Source of the DNA: Aquila chrysaetos chrysaetos
Lineage: Eukaryota; Chordata; Aves; Accipitriformes; Accipitridae
Reading direction: 5' to 3'
Assembly (NCBI RefSeq): GCF_900496995.4
Contig: NC_044005.1
Location: 26,851,363-26,915,362, forward strand
DNA length: 64,000 nt
Shown here piece by piece: positions 35,161 through 47,600 of this stretch. Position 1 is the stretch's first letter, and every line of letters begins with the position of its first letter. Under the pieces are notes generated by a model. The model made no database searches. It saw only the letters and a list, made by a program, of their open reading frames with translations, and was not told the origin of the DNA. Made by a program: the position numbers and the translations under genes.

Positions 35161-35851
35161 CAAGATGCTCCAGAGTGAATTAAGAGACAGAGAAGGCTTT
35201 CTTAAAACTTCAGTTCAGCGATGAGCAGCTTGTGTCATTCAATGCTCTCTTCAACAACTATCCTCACAGCAAAAATCTGGTCAACACGTGATTTCATGGG
35301 TCAAAATTCAGTTTGCATTTCCTTAGCTTTGCCTCTATACTCCCCTTGTTCCGGTTAAAATGCTGTAACACAAGACTTGACCTCTTGCCGAAATGTCTGT
35401 AAACCCTCTTAATTATTACAGTCACTTTTGCATCCTTGCTTTGGCACTGTTCTTGTTGTGGTCTTGGTCAACCTCAGGTCAACCTCAGTTATTTTATTTA
35501 GCAGTCTCATCCCCAAAAAGCTGACAACAGTACAGCTTCCTTTGCTCACCTTGGTTTTGCTGCATCTTTCCCATCAGTGATGAGTGTTTCTGTGCTTTGT
35601 CCCCCAATTATGTCCTTATGGTCAACAGTCTGTGACACTGGTTGATTTAGTAATTCTTAAAGGCAGCACCCATTACTCATAGTTTTTCTCCTATTGCCGG
35701 GGTCTACTATCTTCTGGAGCCCGCGACTTAGTGGGAAGAAGCTTTACTAAGCTGTTACCGTCCCATACTGTTGCTCAGCTTCCTCAGTGAAACTGTCCCT
35801 GCATACCCTCCTATTCTTTCTCCTGCAGTTCTAAATCTTCATTTGCTTGGG

Positions 35852-35926
35852 TTTTTTTTTTTTCTTCCCATACTGGTTTTGCTGTAGCTTTTTCTGCGGA
35901 CTCTTTTTGTTTGGTTTTTTTTTTTT
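35852..35926 (+). repeat. Two T12 runs
   Basis: T12 at 35852-35863 and T12 at 35915-35926, with T-rich sequence between them. These are low-complexity tracts. Confidence 0.85.
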
Positions 35927-38791
35927 GAAGGATCTGATGTTTTGCACAGCAGTTATGGCATAAATCTAACATGTGTAGGCATAATCCACGTAACCCAGTG
36001 TCCCCAGGGGCTTGTACTCCAGTTCCTAGCCTGTATTCACACCCCTCCTGCCACCTCTTCAGTGCTATTCTTACCCACAGACTAAAACTGGCACAGGAAT
36101 GCCTACCTGTGCTGAAACCATACATTCATTTCCCTGTGCAGAAATGGCCTTACTTTGTATCCACTGTTCCCCCAGGACCATCCTATGCATCCTCACTTAC
36201 CCAGAGGTGCTGTTTGCTTCTTTATAAACCCAAAGCAGTTGCTGCTGCTGTGTCAACAGTATCATCATGCAGAGAGGACCATGACAGCCCAAAGCAAGCT
36301 CCGACAGTCACACTTCAATTTAAATTGCCATTACTGTCTTATCTCTGCTGTCAGCTTCCTCGGCAAGAGTGAGGGCTGTTTGCAACCTTATTTTCAATTT
36401 TGCTGTCTGTAAATCATGGTTTCTTCCAACATAAGGTATTTTATACTGTCTGACATCTGCAATGGTTGATCCAAGTACCCTTCCAATGCTCAGAGAGCCA
36501 GTCTAGCACCTAATACTGCCAGCCAGCAGATTCTGACACTCTGTAAATACCAGCATGTTTCTCTTTTGCCCATGTTAAGTGCTGCACTAAGGCAAAGTCT
36601 GTCCTACCAGCCCCTCTCCGTGCTGCCTGAAAAACCAAGGCCGTGCTTGCCTGTTGTCCTCTCACTCCAGGCTCAACCTGGGTGCCTGCCATTACTTGTC
36701 AGCTGCCACACATCGGACCACTGCCAAAGTCTGCAAGCCACCATACAAGCAATCTTTGATCTCTTCATCAGTGTGTTAGCACTTAACATACTATCGCCAT
36801 TTGTATGTACTGTCTTGGAGCACTTAAGTCACAGCAATTAGCCTTTCATCTGCTCCTTGCCAACAGGCAATAATTCTGCTGTGGAGATCAAAAGTAATGC
36901 TACCATCCATGAGAAGCAACTTCTGGTTCCTTAGATTTTACTATGGCTTTATTGTCATTTTTTACTTTTTTTAGCTCCTGGCTATCAAGTTCGCTCAGCC
37001 TGCATGTCATACATTGCATCTTTCTAGTTCCTTCTGTTGGCAGAAGGATGATTTACATGAAAGCCCTTTCCTGACATCCCCACTTCTCATGCCCCAAGAA
37101 TGTTACTTCCTAAACAAAGACAGGGCAGTTGCCTATCACTCCTTTGAAGGACAGAGCCACTTGCTTTTTTTCTATCTGGACTCTTCTGGCTGGGGAGACT
37201 GCAGGACGCTCAGGGTCACTGGAGCCTACAGACCTCCCTCCACTTCAAGGTTCAGCCCCCAGTCAGTGCCACGTTAAGCACAACGAAGTTGAAGGCAGAA
37301 AGCCACTACCCCATATTCCCAGTGCCACAAGTACCTAGCCATGCAATTACAGCTTTCTTCTGTTGTCTAAAATGCAATAGTCTCCCATTGCCACACAAAT
37401 GCCATCTACTCTAGAGGAGTCTGATGTATCTAGTTTCGATTAGTACCTTACAGCAGGTCACCCCATCTCCTGTCTAGCTTCTTCTGGTCGACATTGTTAA
37501 AAAGCAGTAACTTGCAGTGCCAGAGCCAAAGGCCACGCTGATCAGTATCAAAGTTATTTGCCAACCATCAGAACACAGCAGCAGCCAAGCCCTTTGGTTG
37601 TAACCAGTCTTTTCAGATACCCATGCAGTAGTGCTGGCAAACATGGACTTTAACAACAGTCACTGTGCATTCATTCATTCATCTGCTGAACCTGTTGATG
37701 CCAAGGAACCCACCACCTGTAGCGTACTGAAGAGCTGCAGTGACACCCACTGGGAAAAAACTGTGCATGCCCTCTATTTACCAAGGACCTAACATAACTT
37801 AGTGTTTTATGGCATCAGGGAGATTCCCCTTTATTTAAAGGCCAGTTTAAGGCACGATCACAGCATGGCTTACCAAGCGCACTGAGCTGCAGCATGCCAC
37901 TTCAGTATGCTAAGACACCATAGTACCTTGCTACCTCCACACTCCACTTCCATCCCAAGAGGAAGAGACAGCTCCTACAACCAGGCCCTGAGTTTGCAGG
38001 GCCAAAGAACCATCTGTGCCCTTCCCACAGACAGCCCCAGCTACTGCCCTTGCTGCTCCCTTCCTCCCACAAGCAACCCCACGTGGTGGGAGAAGAGCTG
38101 CAGGGTTTGTGAACACCCGTACATGTAATGTCCCATCCCTAACTCCCAAGCTCCAGTGAGTGAACTGCAGGGCCACAATACTGAAGAAAGGAAGGAGCTG
38201 TGAAGGACAGTTGCTGGGGAGATGGAAGTCTAAACCCATTTTGTGAGTGGGAACAGTCTGGCTCAGTCCTGCACATCTAGTTTCACACAGATGGCATGAG
38301 GAACATCCGAGTCATTCACAGACAGAAGGCTATGAAAACCTTTCTCGAAACCAGAATGCAGAGAGCCTTGCTGCCTCCCTCTTCTCCATCAGGGAGGCAC
38401 GCAGCTCCCTGCACCGTACCCACAGGGCAGCCCGGAGTGGACAGCCTCTCCTCAGCAGAACTGCAGTTTTGCAGCCCCCCACCCAACTGAGTCCCACCAT
38501 CAGGCCCCCACACCTGCCTGTCTGATGCTTTCTCTCCTTATCCCCATTTTGAGGAGGGGGGATTCTGGTCCTCCAATCCTCAGCTTTAGAAATACCCCCC
38601 CCCTTCGCCATTAGCAAAGCAGTCACCTCACAGTCCTTTTTCCCTGAGCATTTTCCTCCATACCTTCACAGGGTAGTAAAAAGCTCTAGTTTAGCATTAC
38701 ACTGCCCCCACCACTGCAATGCAGCGATTGACTTGTAAGCAACCTGTGACAGCAGGGTTTTGTACAGCACCTAGCATAGCAAGGCTCCTCT

Positions 38792-38865
38792 ATTGCAATA
38801 ATTAATTGCAATAACTGCAAACAATTGCAATTGATTATCACAGTATTACTATTAGAGATTGCAAT
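38792..38865. promoter_or_regulatory. Cluster of four ATTGCAAT palindromes in JDP2 intron 1
   Basis: ATTGCAAT occurs at 38792-38799, 38805-38812, 38824-38831 and 38858-38865, among TAATTA-type homeodomain cores. ATTGCAAT is a C/EBP-like palindrome lacking the central CG. Four copies in 74 bp is far above chance, although a degenerate local AT-rich repeat could also produce it. Confidence 0.45.
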
Positions 38866-40221
38866 TAATTATTTGTGGCAGACATTTAATAATGCTGCAC
38901 CACCCACTGGACGGCAGTACAGAGCAGGAAGGTAAAAGCTATCCTATTTCTGCCTGAAGCAGCTCAAAGGGATTTGAGGAGGAAGGAATATGCTGGTCTG
39001 AGCTAGGCTGCAGCTCAGACACTGAGGCTAACGACTGACTTGCTGAAATCCCCCAGGACCTTCCATGACCACATGTGGTTAGGGCTGGAATCTTCTTCAA
39101 GAAGACAACCCTACTCCAGCACAGAGCTCTGCCCTCAGGGGCCAAGGATGGCCTCAATGATGAGAGGCCCCCCCCCTACAAATTCCTCAAAATTATGCCC
39201 TGAATGCCAGGGTCATCCACAAAGACCTCTAATCCATATAAAGACCACCTCTGGCTAGTTTGCAACAGCCCTGCTCAACTGAGAGGCCCATATAGACCTT
39301 CAGCTCCCTGGCTGCATATTAAAATAGCCTGCAATGTTTGGATTGGTACTCTGGACAGTCTGAGCAACTAAGAAATCCATGCAAGCAGCCAAAGATAGAG
39401 GGCATCAGGTTTGCCATGCCCCCCGATCCTTGCTGCACTGGCACTGCAGGACACATGCAGGCTGGCAAGGGGTCCATGTCACACACCAGGGCCGGGTCCA
39501 CGGGGAACTGCCTACTGCAGTGAAAAGAGCCCCTCAACAGCTTCACGCTCAAGACGCTGCATGCTGCCAAGTACCTGGCCCAGGCAATGCAGCTGAAGTA
39601 GCAAACACTAGCACAGGGAAGGAGACAGCAGAGCAGATGCTCAGTCCTGCCTGCACTTGAGCAGCCTAGTTGGACACACTGCTCAGATGGAGAGGGCAGG
39701 AGGAGGAAAGAGGTGTGACGGAGTACCTACTCTTCCTTGGCAAGGACTGCAGGACAGAGACCTTTGCATCCTGTAAGGACAGAAACACTCAACGCTCAGC
39801 CGTGAAGAGGAGGGAGAAGCATCCATAGGTGTCTTAGCAAGGAGACAGAGGCAGCAACCTGCACATTAACTCTCAGCAGATCTTGTTAATCCCCCAGACC
39901 CCGGAAACCTGGGACAACCAATAGCTGCTTGACATAGGGACGGTTTGGACGGCAGCTCCTGCACCCACCCACTCACCCCGCAGATGGGCAGGTTTTTGCT
40001 TTTTTTAAATCCCTAGGAGTCATACTAAGAATCTGAGCTCCAACAACTGGCATTCCCAGATGTCCCCACACAAGCACTCACCAGCAATTTCCCAGTGCAG
40101 ACTCTGGCAACAGCCTCCAGCCTCCAGATAGAGTTTTTCATGCAAGTTTTCTCAAAACTAGCTAAAAAATCCTGGTCTGAGCTGCAGAAGCATTTGTTTC
40201 TGCTGAGCTCTCGGAGTCCAA

Positions 40222-40246
40222 ACACACACACACGCACACACACACA
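40222..40246 (+). repeat. CA dinucleotide microsatellite
   Basis: About 12 CA units interrupted once by CG. Confidence 0.92.
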
Positions 40247-41178
40247 GTTTGGCAGTGGTTGTGTTCCAGGGCTGGTAATACAAGCCATGGAGCAGGCTGC
40301 CAAGACAAGCAAGAGAACGAGCCAGGCCCCGTTTCATTGGCCACCATACGCTGCATATGGCCCTGGAACCAGCCAGCACAGTGTTCTCACCCTCCTTGAA
40401 GGCATAGGAGACCCTGTGTTTTCAAATACACCTCCACAGGGCCTTCATTAAAGGAAAATGGAAACATAACGTGGCTCTTGCTCTCTTGGTATTTCTCCCT
40501 TTCCCCCAATTTGCTCTCAAACCTATTTCCCTTCCATGGAAAAAAGAAAAGCGCCTCCTGGAGCAGACCGTGCAAAAGAATGCAACTTCCATTCAACTCC
40601 ATGCCTGACTGCTAAAGCGGACTTGGGACGGAGCGGTGGGGGAACCTCCAGGGCCCCTGTCCTTCCCAGGGCCCCGCGGGCTGGGGGCACGGCGCATCGC
40701 AACGCCAGCCCTCCCCGCGGCACAAACCCGGCGGCCGGAGGGACTCCGGAGCCCTCCCTCCCCTGCGCGCCCGGCCGACAGGTGAAGCGGAGGCAGGGGA
40801 GGGCACCCCAGAGCGGGGAGAGGCCGCTCCCCACCGCCCCGGCAGCGGATCAGGGCGGGGGCAGCAGCCCACTGCCAGGCACCCCCGCAAGGCAGCCCTA
40901 GCCCCCGCGCATAGCTGCCTGCGGGGGTAGCAGCCCTGCCCTGAGCCGCCCGGGCCGCTCCGCCCGCCCCGCCCCGCCCCGGACGGTCTCCCCACACCTC
41001 CGCGGTGCGCCCGACCGCTGGCAGCCGGGTCCCCCCTCCGCGCCCGGGGGGCAGCGCCTTGCCCGCCGCCGCGGGGTGCCGGGATGCTCCTCCGGGCGCC
41101 CCCCTCCCCCGCCGCCGCCCCCGCCCGCAATCCCGGCCCGCCCGGCGCCCCCCCCCCCCCGCCCGCGCCCGCACCCAC

Positions 41179-41398
41179 CGTGCAGGGGGACCGGGCTGCC
41201 GGGGTGCCCGCGGGGCCCGGTCGCAGGGGCCGGGCGCAGGCTGCAGGCTCAGCCCCGCCGCCTCCGCCGCCCGGCTGCGCGGCGCTGCCCCGACCCCCGG
41301 GCCCCGATGTCGCCGGTGCCGGCCGCCGCCGGGGCGCCTTGGCCCGCCGCCGCCCCCCACCGCCCCGGTGCGCGCCTCCCGCAGGCTGTGGCGGGCGG
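41179..41398 (-). other. JDP2: Probable JDP2 non-coding exon 1
   Basis: Inferred from a TATA box at 41423-41429 (start about 30 nt downstream) and a GTGGGT donor just below 41179. The exon would be about 220 nt of GC-rich leader. An ATG at 41413-41411 would fall upstream of the start site and so would not be in the mRNA. Other donors in the island are possible. Confidence 0.35.
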
Positions 41399-41422
41399 CG
41401 GGGTGGGTTGCATCAGCCCCGG

Positions 41423-41496
41423 TTATATAGCGGCCCCTGGGCTGCGGGGAGGGGTCGGGAATGCGGAACCGGCCGGGCTGCCAGCGCCACACGTCA
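41423..41496 (-). promoter_or_regulatory. JDP2: JDP2 core promoter: TATATAA box and CRE half-site
   Basis: On the minus strand TATATAA (41429-41423) lies inside a CpG island. TGACGT (41496-41491), a CRE half-site, lies about 60 bp upstream. JDP2 itself, ATF2 and CREB bind such sites, so feedback control is possible. Confidence 0.55.
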
Positions 41497-41583
41497 GGGA
41501 GGGCGGGGGAGCGCGGCCGCGGGGCGGGGAGCGCCGCGCAGGGGTGGGACTAGCCGGGGCACCGGCACCCCGCACCCCGGCGC

Positions 41584-41639
41584 CCCGGCATCCCGCACCC
41601 CACAGCCCGGCATCCCGCACCCCACAGCCCGGCATCCCC
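41584..41639 (+). repeat. 22-bp minisatellite in the JDP2 island
   Basis: Two exact 22-bp units (41584-41605, 41606-41627; core CCCGGCATCCCGCACCCC) and a partial third. Related GCACCCC/GGCATCCC strings extend on both sides (41560-41690). It lies 100-250 bp upstream of the TATA box. Confidence 0.85.
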
Positions 41640-44600
41640 GCATCCTGCACCCCGGGACTCCGCACCCGCCACCCCTCGGCACCCCTGTGCCCTCCCAGCA
41701 GGCAGCCCCGGCCCCTCCGCACCACGGCACCTCGCACCCCCGACAGGGTGCGGGCCCCCCCCCCGCGCTCCTTTCCGCGCTCTCCCCCGCTCTCCGCTCC
41801 GCGCGCCCCCCCCCCCCCGCGCACGCCAGGACCCGGTCCCGGGCAGCCCCGGCGACCCGGCCCGGTGCCGCCGCAGCCCTGTCCGGGCCAGCCCGCACGG
41901 GCAGGCTCTGTGCAGAGCCCCCGCTCCTCAGTCCTGCACCTGGGAACAAGGAGGCAAAGGGCCAGAGACAGTGGCCAGGGCCCCCCAGCGCCCGCCCCAC
42001 CTCACCCAGGGCAGCAGAGACGCAGGGGCAGGGAGGGCTGCAGGGCAACCCCGTTGCCCTGCGGGAAGCGAGCTCCTTCTCATCTCATCCCACCCCAGGC
42101 TGGCCTGCTCACGCCCGACATGATGCTGTCTCCCCTGTACACGGGTCAAGGGCTGTCAGCCCCAGCTCTGCCAGTCCTTTGACTGGGATGGAGAGGAGCC
42201 AGGAGGAAGCAGGGGGGGTTCAAGGCTCCCCTGCCCAGCTGCTTTGGTCTCCTTCCCTTATTGTCACTGGGACATCCCAGGAGGGACATTGCCCGGGGCA
42301 CAGGCACGCTCATGGTGCCCTGTGCTCTAGCACCATGATGTCAGGTGGAGATGGGGGAGCAGGGGGCAGACTGGGGCCTTCCTGATAGCTTATTTGCATG
42401 GATTTGAATTGTCTCCTTCCTCTTTCTCCCTAACATTGGCCTCTTCCCACCTGCATCTGCCAAACTGTTCTGGGAAGCGAAGCTCTGCACAGCCGCAGGG
42501 CCATGCTGGACCTGCCACAGGTACTGCATGCTCCAGGGCTGTTGCTCCTAAAGCATTTCAGGACAGAAACACTCCTTTTTCTTTAGAAAGAAAAAATACT
42601 AGAGTGGTTAACAAAACCGACGGGCTGAGCGGCACTACCCAGCTCCCTCTGCCTGAGCCTATCCCCAAAGGAAATGGGGAAAGAGGCGAGACATGTCTCC
42701 CAAACAGGATGAACCACAGTGAGGTCTCACGACCAGCAAATTCCTCTGAGACCTCTTGTGTGTCCCTGGGCCCTGTGGGCAGGTCATTACAGACAAGAGG
42801 AGTCTGTCATGGAGCTCAGCAATACTGCCGTCTCTTTGACCTATCCTCCCCATCTACCCAGCTGCACAGAAAGGCACCATCCACCCTACCTTGCGTTCCT
42901 TCTCCTGGCTTGTCAGTCATTGTTTCTTTTCAGCATTCACCAATTTCATTTCTTTTCACCACAATTCATGCTATTCATCATCCACAATGTCTCACTGCCA
43001 GTACTTCCAGCCTTGTCCTCTTCATCTGTGTCTCAGCCAGAGAAAGAGAATTCAGCTGGAGACCTGGGACTGAGCAGGAACAGGGGACCAGAAACACTGT
43101 GTTCAGTATAGGATATACTTTGCCCAAGTTGTCCTACAGAAATAGGTAGGATACTGCACACATATCCTCATTCCTACTCTCCTCATGCTGTTGTCCTTTT
43201 ATCTTTTTTTTTTTCAGAGAGGCAGAATACTTTCTCTACACCTTTGCATGCAACCCCAGTATTTCTTTAATCTTGGCAGCTCATCTTGGGGGGAAGGGAG
43301 AAGTACGAGCTGAGATGTATTTTTCCCCTATGCATTCCTTCACCTTCCTATATCAGATAGGTCAGACTTTTCTAGTGCCTTAAGCTGGAGGGATCCCAGT
43401 GTGGTTGACAAACAATATCTCTCTCTAGCAATTCACACAAGTTGCCTTCAGGGCACAGCAGCTCCCTCACAACTGCTGTGTCCTGAGGGAAGGGAGAGGG
43501 AAAACCAGGGGGATTTCAGAGGAGGCTGATGACCTGGCTGAGCAAGGTCCAGTCCAGCACATGGTTCCTCCTGCAGCCCTTCCCTGCCCTGGGGAAGGTG
43601 GGAAAGTGCCATTTCCACTTCTCCACTGGGGGCTGGAAGAAAGACAGCTCTCTCTGCTCTGTCTTCCACTGGTTTTCCCTTTTTCATTTCCCTTTCTGGA
43701 GTGGGCAGAGCTGGGAGATCTCATTGAAACATAGACACCTACAGCCCCAGCCTCAAGTACCGACCTCTTCACGTGCGCTCTTCCCCCACGAGCCAGTCCC
43801 CACGGGACAGGAGCAGGGACCCCACACCTACCAGTCTGTATATGACCAGCACTCGCAGCATGTTTGCAGTGAACTGATTTCAAAGATGTGTACCCAAGAC
43901 TGCACTGAAGAAGGTCGGGAAGCAGGGAGGACAGGGTATAGCTGAATCCCACCCTTTGGCCTACAATGTCTTCCTTCCCTGCTTCCCCTCTGCAGGTCCT
44001 GGGGGCAGCTGAGCCTCCATTATTATGATAATCCAAGTTAGTCCTAACTGGGACTTGTTTAACTTAACTGTTGAAGAGCTTAGTTCCAGGGAAGCATCCT
44101 TGTTCAGGACAGTGCTTACGCACATATTTAAAGGGACAAACTTGCATCATTCTTTCTTGAGTTGGGAACTCTTGTCTCACAGGGGAATTTTCCTTGTTCT
44201 TGCAGCCGCCTGTGCTTGAACTGTTCTTTTCCCAAGCTGGGTTTTGCCTCATGTAAACACCAAACATGTTTACTTTTCAGATAGTTTCATTCGGGCTAGA
44301 AAAGGCATAAGAATTCATTGAGAATTTGTGGCTTCAGTGGGTAAAAGTGAACAGAAAAGTCACCAGCAACAGGCTGCTCGCCGAAGGATGCAGAGTGGTC
44401 GGGTAAACATGGCTGGCCCTACCAGGGCTGGTCAGTCTTGCCACTGCTGTGGACACATGCGCTGACAAAGACAAATTAACCAAGTGGGAATGGCAGCATC
44501 TGCAAGGGAGACAGGAGTGGCTGAGAAAAAAGCAAAAGTTCCACTGCAAAGAATATAAAAAGCTGTCGGTACCTTGCCACTTGGAAGATGGCTTTCTCCT

Positions 44601-47600
44601 CAGACGAAAGGGATAATTTGCATATTTTTGTCCAAAATAAAGTGTGTGGACGGTGAAGGCTCATGGATGTGGAAATACAGCCCCTGTAACACAACACAGG
44701 GCCGGAAAGTTATCAGGAACAGAGCAAACTCTAGAGCAAAAACAGAGCTCCACCAGCACAGGAGTTTGATTGCAAAGGAGTTGCTCTCAGTCCTTGGGAA
44801 AAGCCTTTGCTTCTTGCCTGCCAGCATGCATTTCTCCGCCTTCCCCACGTGGATGAACTGTGCGGCTCATCGGCCAGATTCAGGCCTAGGCCAGGATGCC
44901 ACGTGATGGCACTGCAGCCATCCCTGTCCTTCTCACCCCTCTCTTCTGGATTGTCTGGTGGCCCTCTCACAGCAGGAGTGGATGCTGCCTGGGGCAGGCT
45001 CGTGTCTTCTGACGGTGGGCAGGGGAGGCAGAGTCAGTACTGATCCATCTTGCCAGGTTTCTCAGCATCACTCTTCCTGTTACAGCTCCATCCGTGGCAC
45101 AGCGATGAGAGCCAGAGTGCTGATAAGGCTCCTGAGGGTCCCTGACATGTAATGTGACATGTCCTCCAAGCGCACTGAAAGCATGTTTAAGAACCCAGCA
45201 ATGACAGTCCTTTGCTTGCCCTCTGCACCCTCCTGATACCACCATCAGTGGAGACGAGCTCACAGTAACCTCCCTGGGACATTCTTGGCTGAGAAAGCCA
45301 AAGATACACTAGACCTAAATATCTCTGCTGCACATCCAAGCGCAGTTTTATGTGCGTGATATTAATTAATATTCTAGGCCTAATCAGGATGTTAGCCACT
45401 CCAGTTCATCTCCTTTCTGTAACATCTTCAGGGCTGACTAGCACAACAATGTGCACATGGGACATGCCTGACAGACATAAAGCCATGTTGAACTCCTACA
45501 TGTAAAATTCCCTCCCGCATTGCCTCTCCGTGCAGGCTGACAGGGTTAATGATTCCCCTCCCACCCACTGAGGCTGGAGAGCTGTGCTGTGGCTCTGCTT
45601 AACTGGGATTCCTCACACTGGCTCCTTGCTCTCACACTTGCCAACATCTGCTACATGAAACAGTGCTTTTCATCTGTCACCCACCCACCTAAATCACCCA
45701 AATCCTCATGAATCTGCTTCCCTTTTTCCTGACCTGTGCCTTCAGTATTAGGATTATCTGCAATCCTGATGGTCCATACTGAAAACCGTCCACTGAAGGA
45801 TGCAACCTAGGACTTACACGTTCAAACTCCTGTAAGTCAGAGTACAGTACCTATCTGCAGCAAGAAAGAGCTTCAGCCTGCAGGGGAGGGTGGCGGTGAT
45901 GCAAGTCAAGACGTAGCTGCCCTTCGGCCACCTCTGGCTGCACGTCATACCATCCCCACCGGCCACGACTCAGTTCTGATTTAGCTGTTCCCTTCATGCA
46001 GCCCCACCTCATTTCTAGTCTGATTTTTCTTTTTAAAAAAGTTACTTCCAGTCATTTTGCAGAATTGAGCTGGGGATCAAAGAGACAAATCACACAAGCA
46101 GTAGGAGTGAGAGGATGGTAAATTGCCCTCAAGTCACTGGGGGAAAGCGGCTGGGTCTGGGCTGGTGGCAGCGCCGAGGCCGTCACTGCCACAGCAGTCA
46201 GACAGTGCCCTAATGGACACAGGCTGATGGGCTGATTGATCCCCAGGCTGCTTGTTTATAAAAACAGGACTGATTAGATACCGCGGCTGGCAAATGCTGT
46301 GCAAGAGCTTGTCTCTGACAGTGCTGAATCCTTAAGTTAAATAATCTTTATGTTGGACAGTTGTGGAGTAACCTCTCCAGAGAGGAATTTCCTTCTTATC
46401 TTTGTCAGTTAGGCATTGGATTAGACTTTGAAATATATAGTCTTTCCTAAAAAGTCATAGTCTTATCTAATTCATATCCCTTCTCCATTTATCTTCTCTG
46501 CTGACATGTTGCGTTCCTTGCAATCCCTGCTCATGTGGAAGGGGCTTCGTCTTTTTAGTAACTTTAACTGCCTGTATCTTCCCTATTTTCCCCAGCAAGG
46601 GTGTAGAGAAGCACTCAGAGTATTCCAGCTGAAGGTCTATCCCAGATTCACTCAGTGGCATTACAGTATTCTCTGGATTAGTTTCCATCCTACCATAAAG
46701 CCACCCCAGCATGGCTCCCAGAAACGAACTGCTCTGAGCCTTCAGGGCCTTTGGTTTCTACTTATTTGCAGTATTTCAGCAGTGCCAGCACAAATCACCT
46801 TGTGGCCGCTTAGCCTCGTCGAGAAGTTCCTGTGAAAGACACTGCTCCCAGCTTTTTGAAAATCCACGTCCTGCTGTTATTTCCTACAGCAGGAAACACT
46901 CCATAACTTCTAGCAGCTCCAGGATTTTCCTTTGCAGAGGAAAGTGAGCTGTGGATTTCTCGCTGCAATGTAGCAGATCAGGTGGGTGTGCAGAGGGGAC
47001 CTGCAGATCCCTAGTGAGCATCTCAGCAATTTATCTGGGATCAAAATAAGACCCGTGTCTGCAATTCCTTGGCGCTCTCTGCCCTCCCCTATTTCTGCAC
47101 ACAGCTGCTGGTCTCTAGTACTCTGCTCCTCAGGTGCTGTGCCCAGTCCTGGGGACTGTTGTTTTCTAAGACACCAGACTTTGCTTTTAGAAGTTCTCAC
47201 TGCCTGAGGGTGCCTGGTCTGTAGCAGCTGAGCTGCACTATTAGGGGGGTTTATATTTTTTTCTTTTTGGTATAGGAATTACTTAGCTTCTCTGCAGTGC
47301 CCTAAGTTTCCTTAGCTGCTCTACTTTCTTCCCTGTTCTCAGAAAACCTGTCAGCCCTCTCCCAGGCTTCCTAGTTCCAGCAGACTGAAAGAAGGTCCTA
47401 TAATTTTTTCTGGGTCTTTGTGCTTCACAGTGTCTCCTTACCTGCCAAATTCCCATATAACATTTTTCTCTGCTGCAGCATGTGCTCCTATTGGCTGCTC
47501 TAGGCTTGGATGTTCGTTTTCTGAAAGATCTCTTTGCCTTGAATAACCTCTCATGCCTTGTGTCCTAGGCAGATGGGGGGGAGTTCCTTGCCTTCCTCTG

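Larger units (their letters stand above)
30395..41178 (-). other. JDP2: JDP2 intron 1 (if exon 1 ends at 41179)
   Basis: About 10.8 kb. Contents: a CR1 remnant (31919-32021), an A20 run (33367-33386), a candidate upstream coding exon (35061-35160), T-runs (35852-35926), an ATTGCAAT cluster (38792-38865) and a CA microsatellite (40222-40246). The upper boundary depends on the exon 1 donor, which is not certain. Confidence 0.6.
40590..42060. promoter_or_regulatory. JDP2: JDP2 CpG island
   Basis: About 1.5 kb are very GC-rich with dense CpG, GC-box-like GGGCGG strings and several C-runs (for example 41148-41160 and 41806-41818). These C-runs are G-runs on the sense strand and could form quadruplexes. 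Long open frames here on both strands (up to 433 codons) reflect a lack of AT-rich stops and are not supported as genes. Confidence 0.85.

Noticed and set aside
41411-41413. Upstream ATG near the JDP2 promoter
   Set aside because: It lies between the TATA box and the expected start site, so it should not be in the mRNA.
41084-42385. 433-codon plus-strand frame in the JDP2 CpG island (and a 299-codon frame on the other strand)
   Set aside because: Extreme GC content removes stop codons in all frames; Pro/Ala/Gly/Arg composition, partly coded by a minisatellite; no family resemblance.
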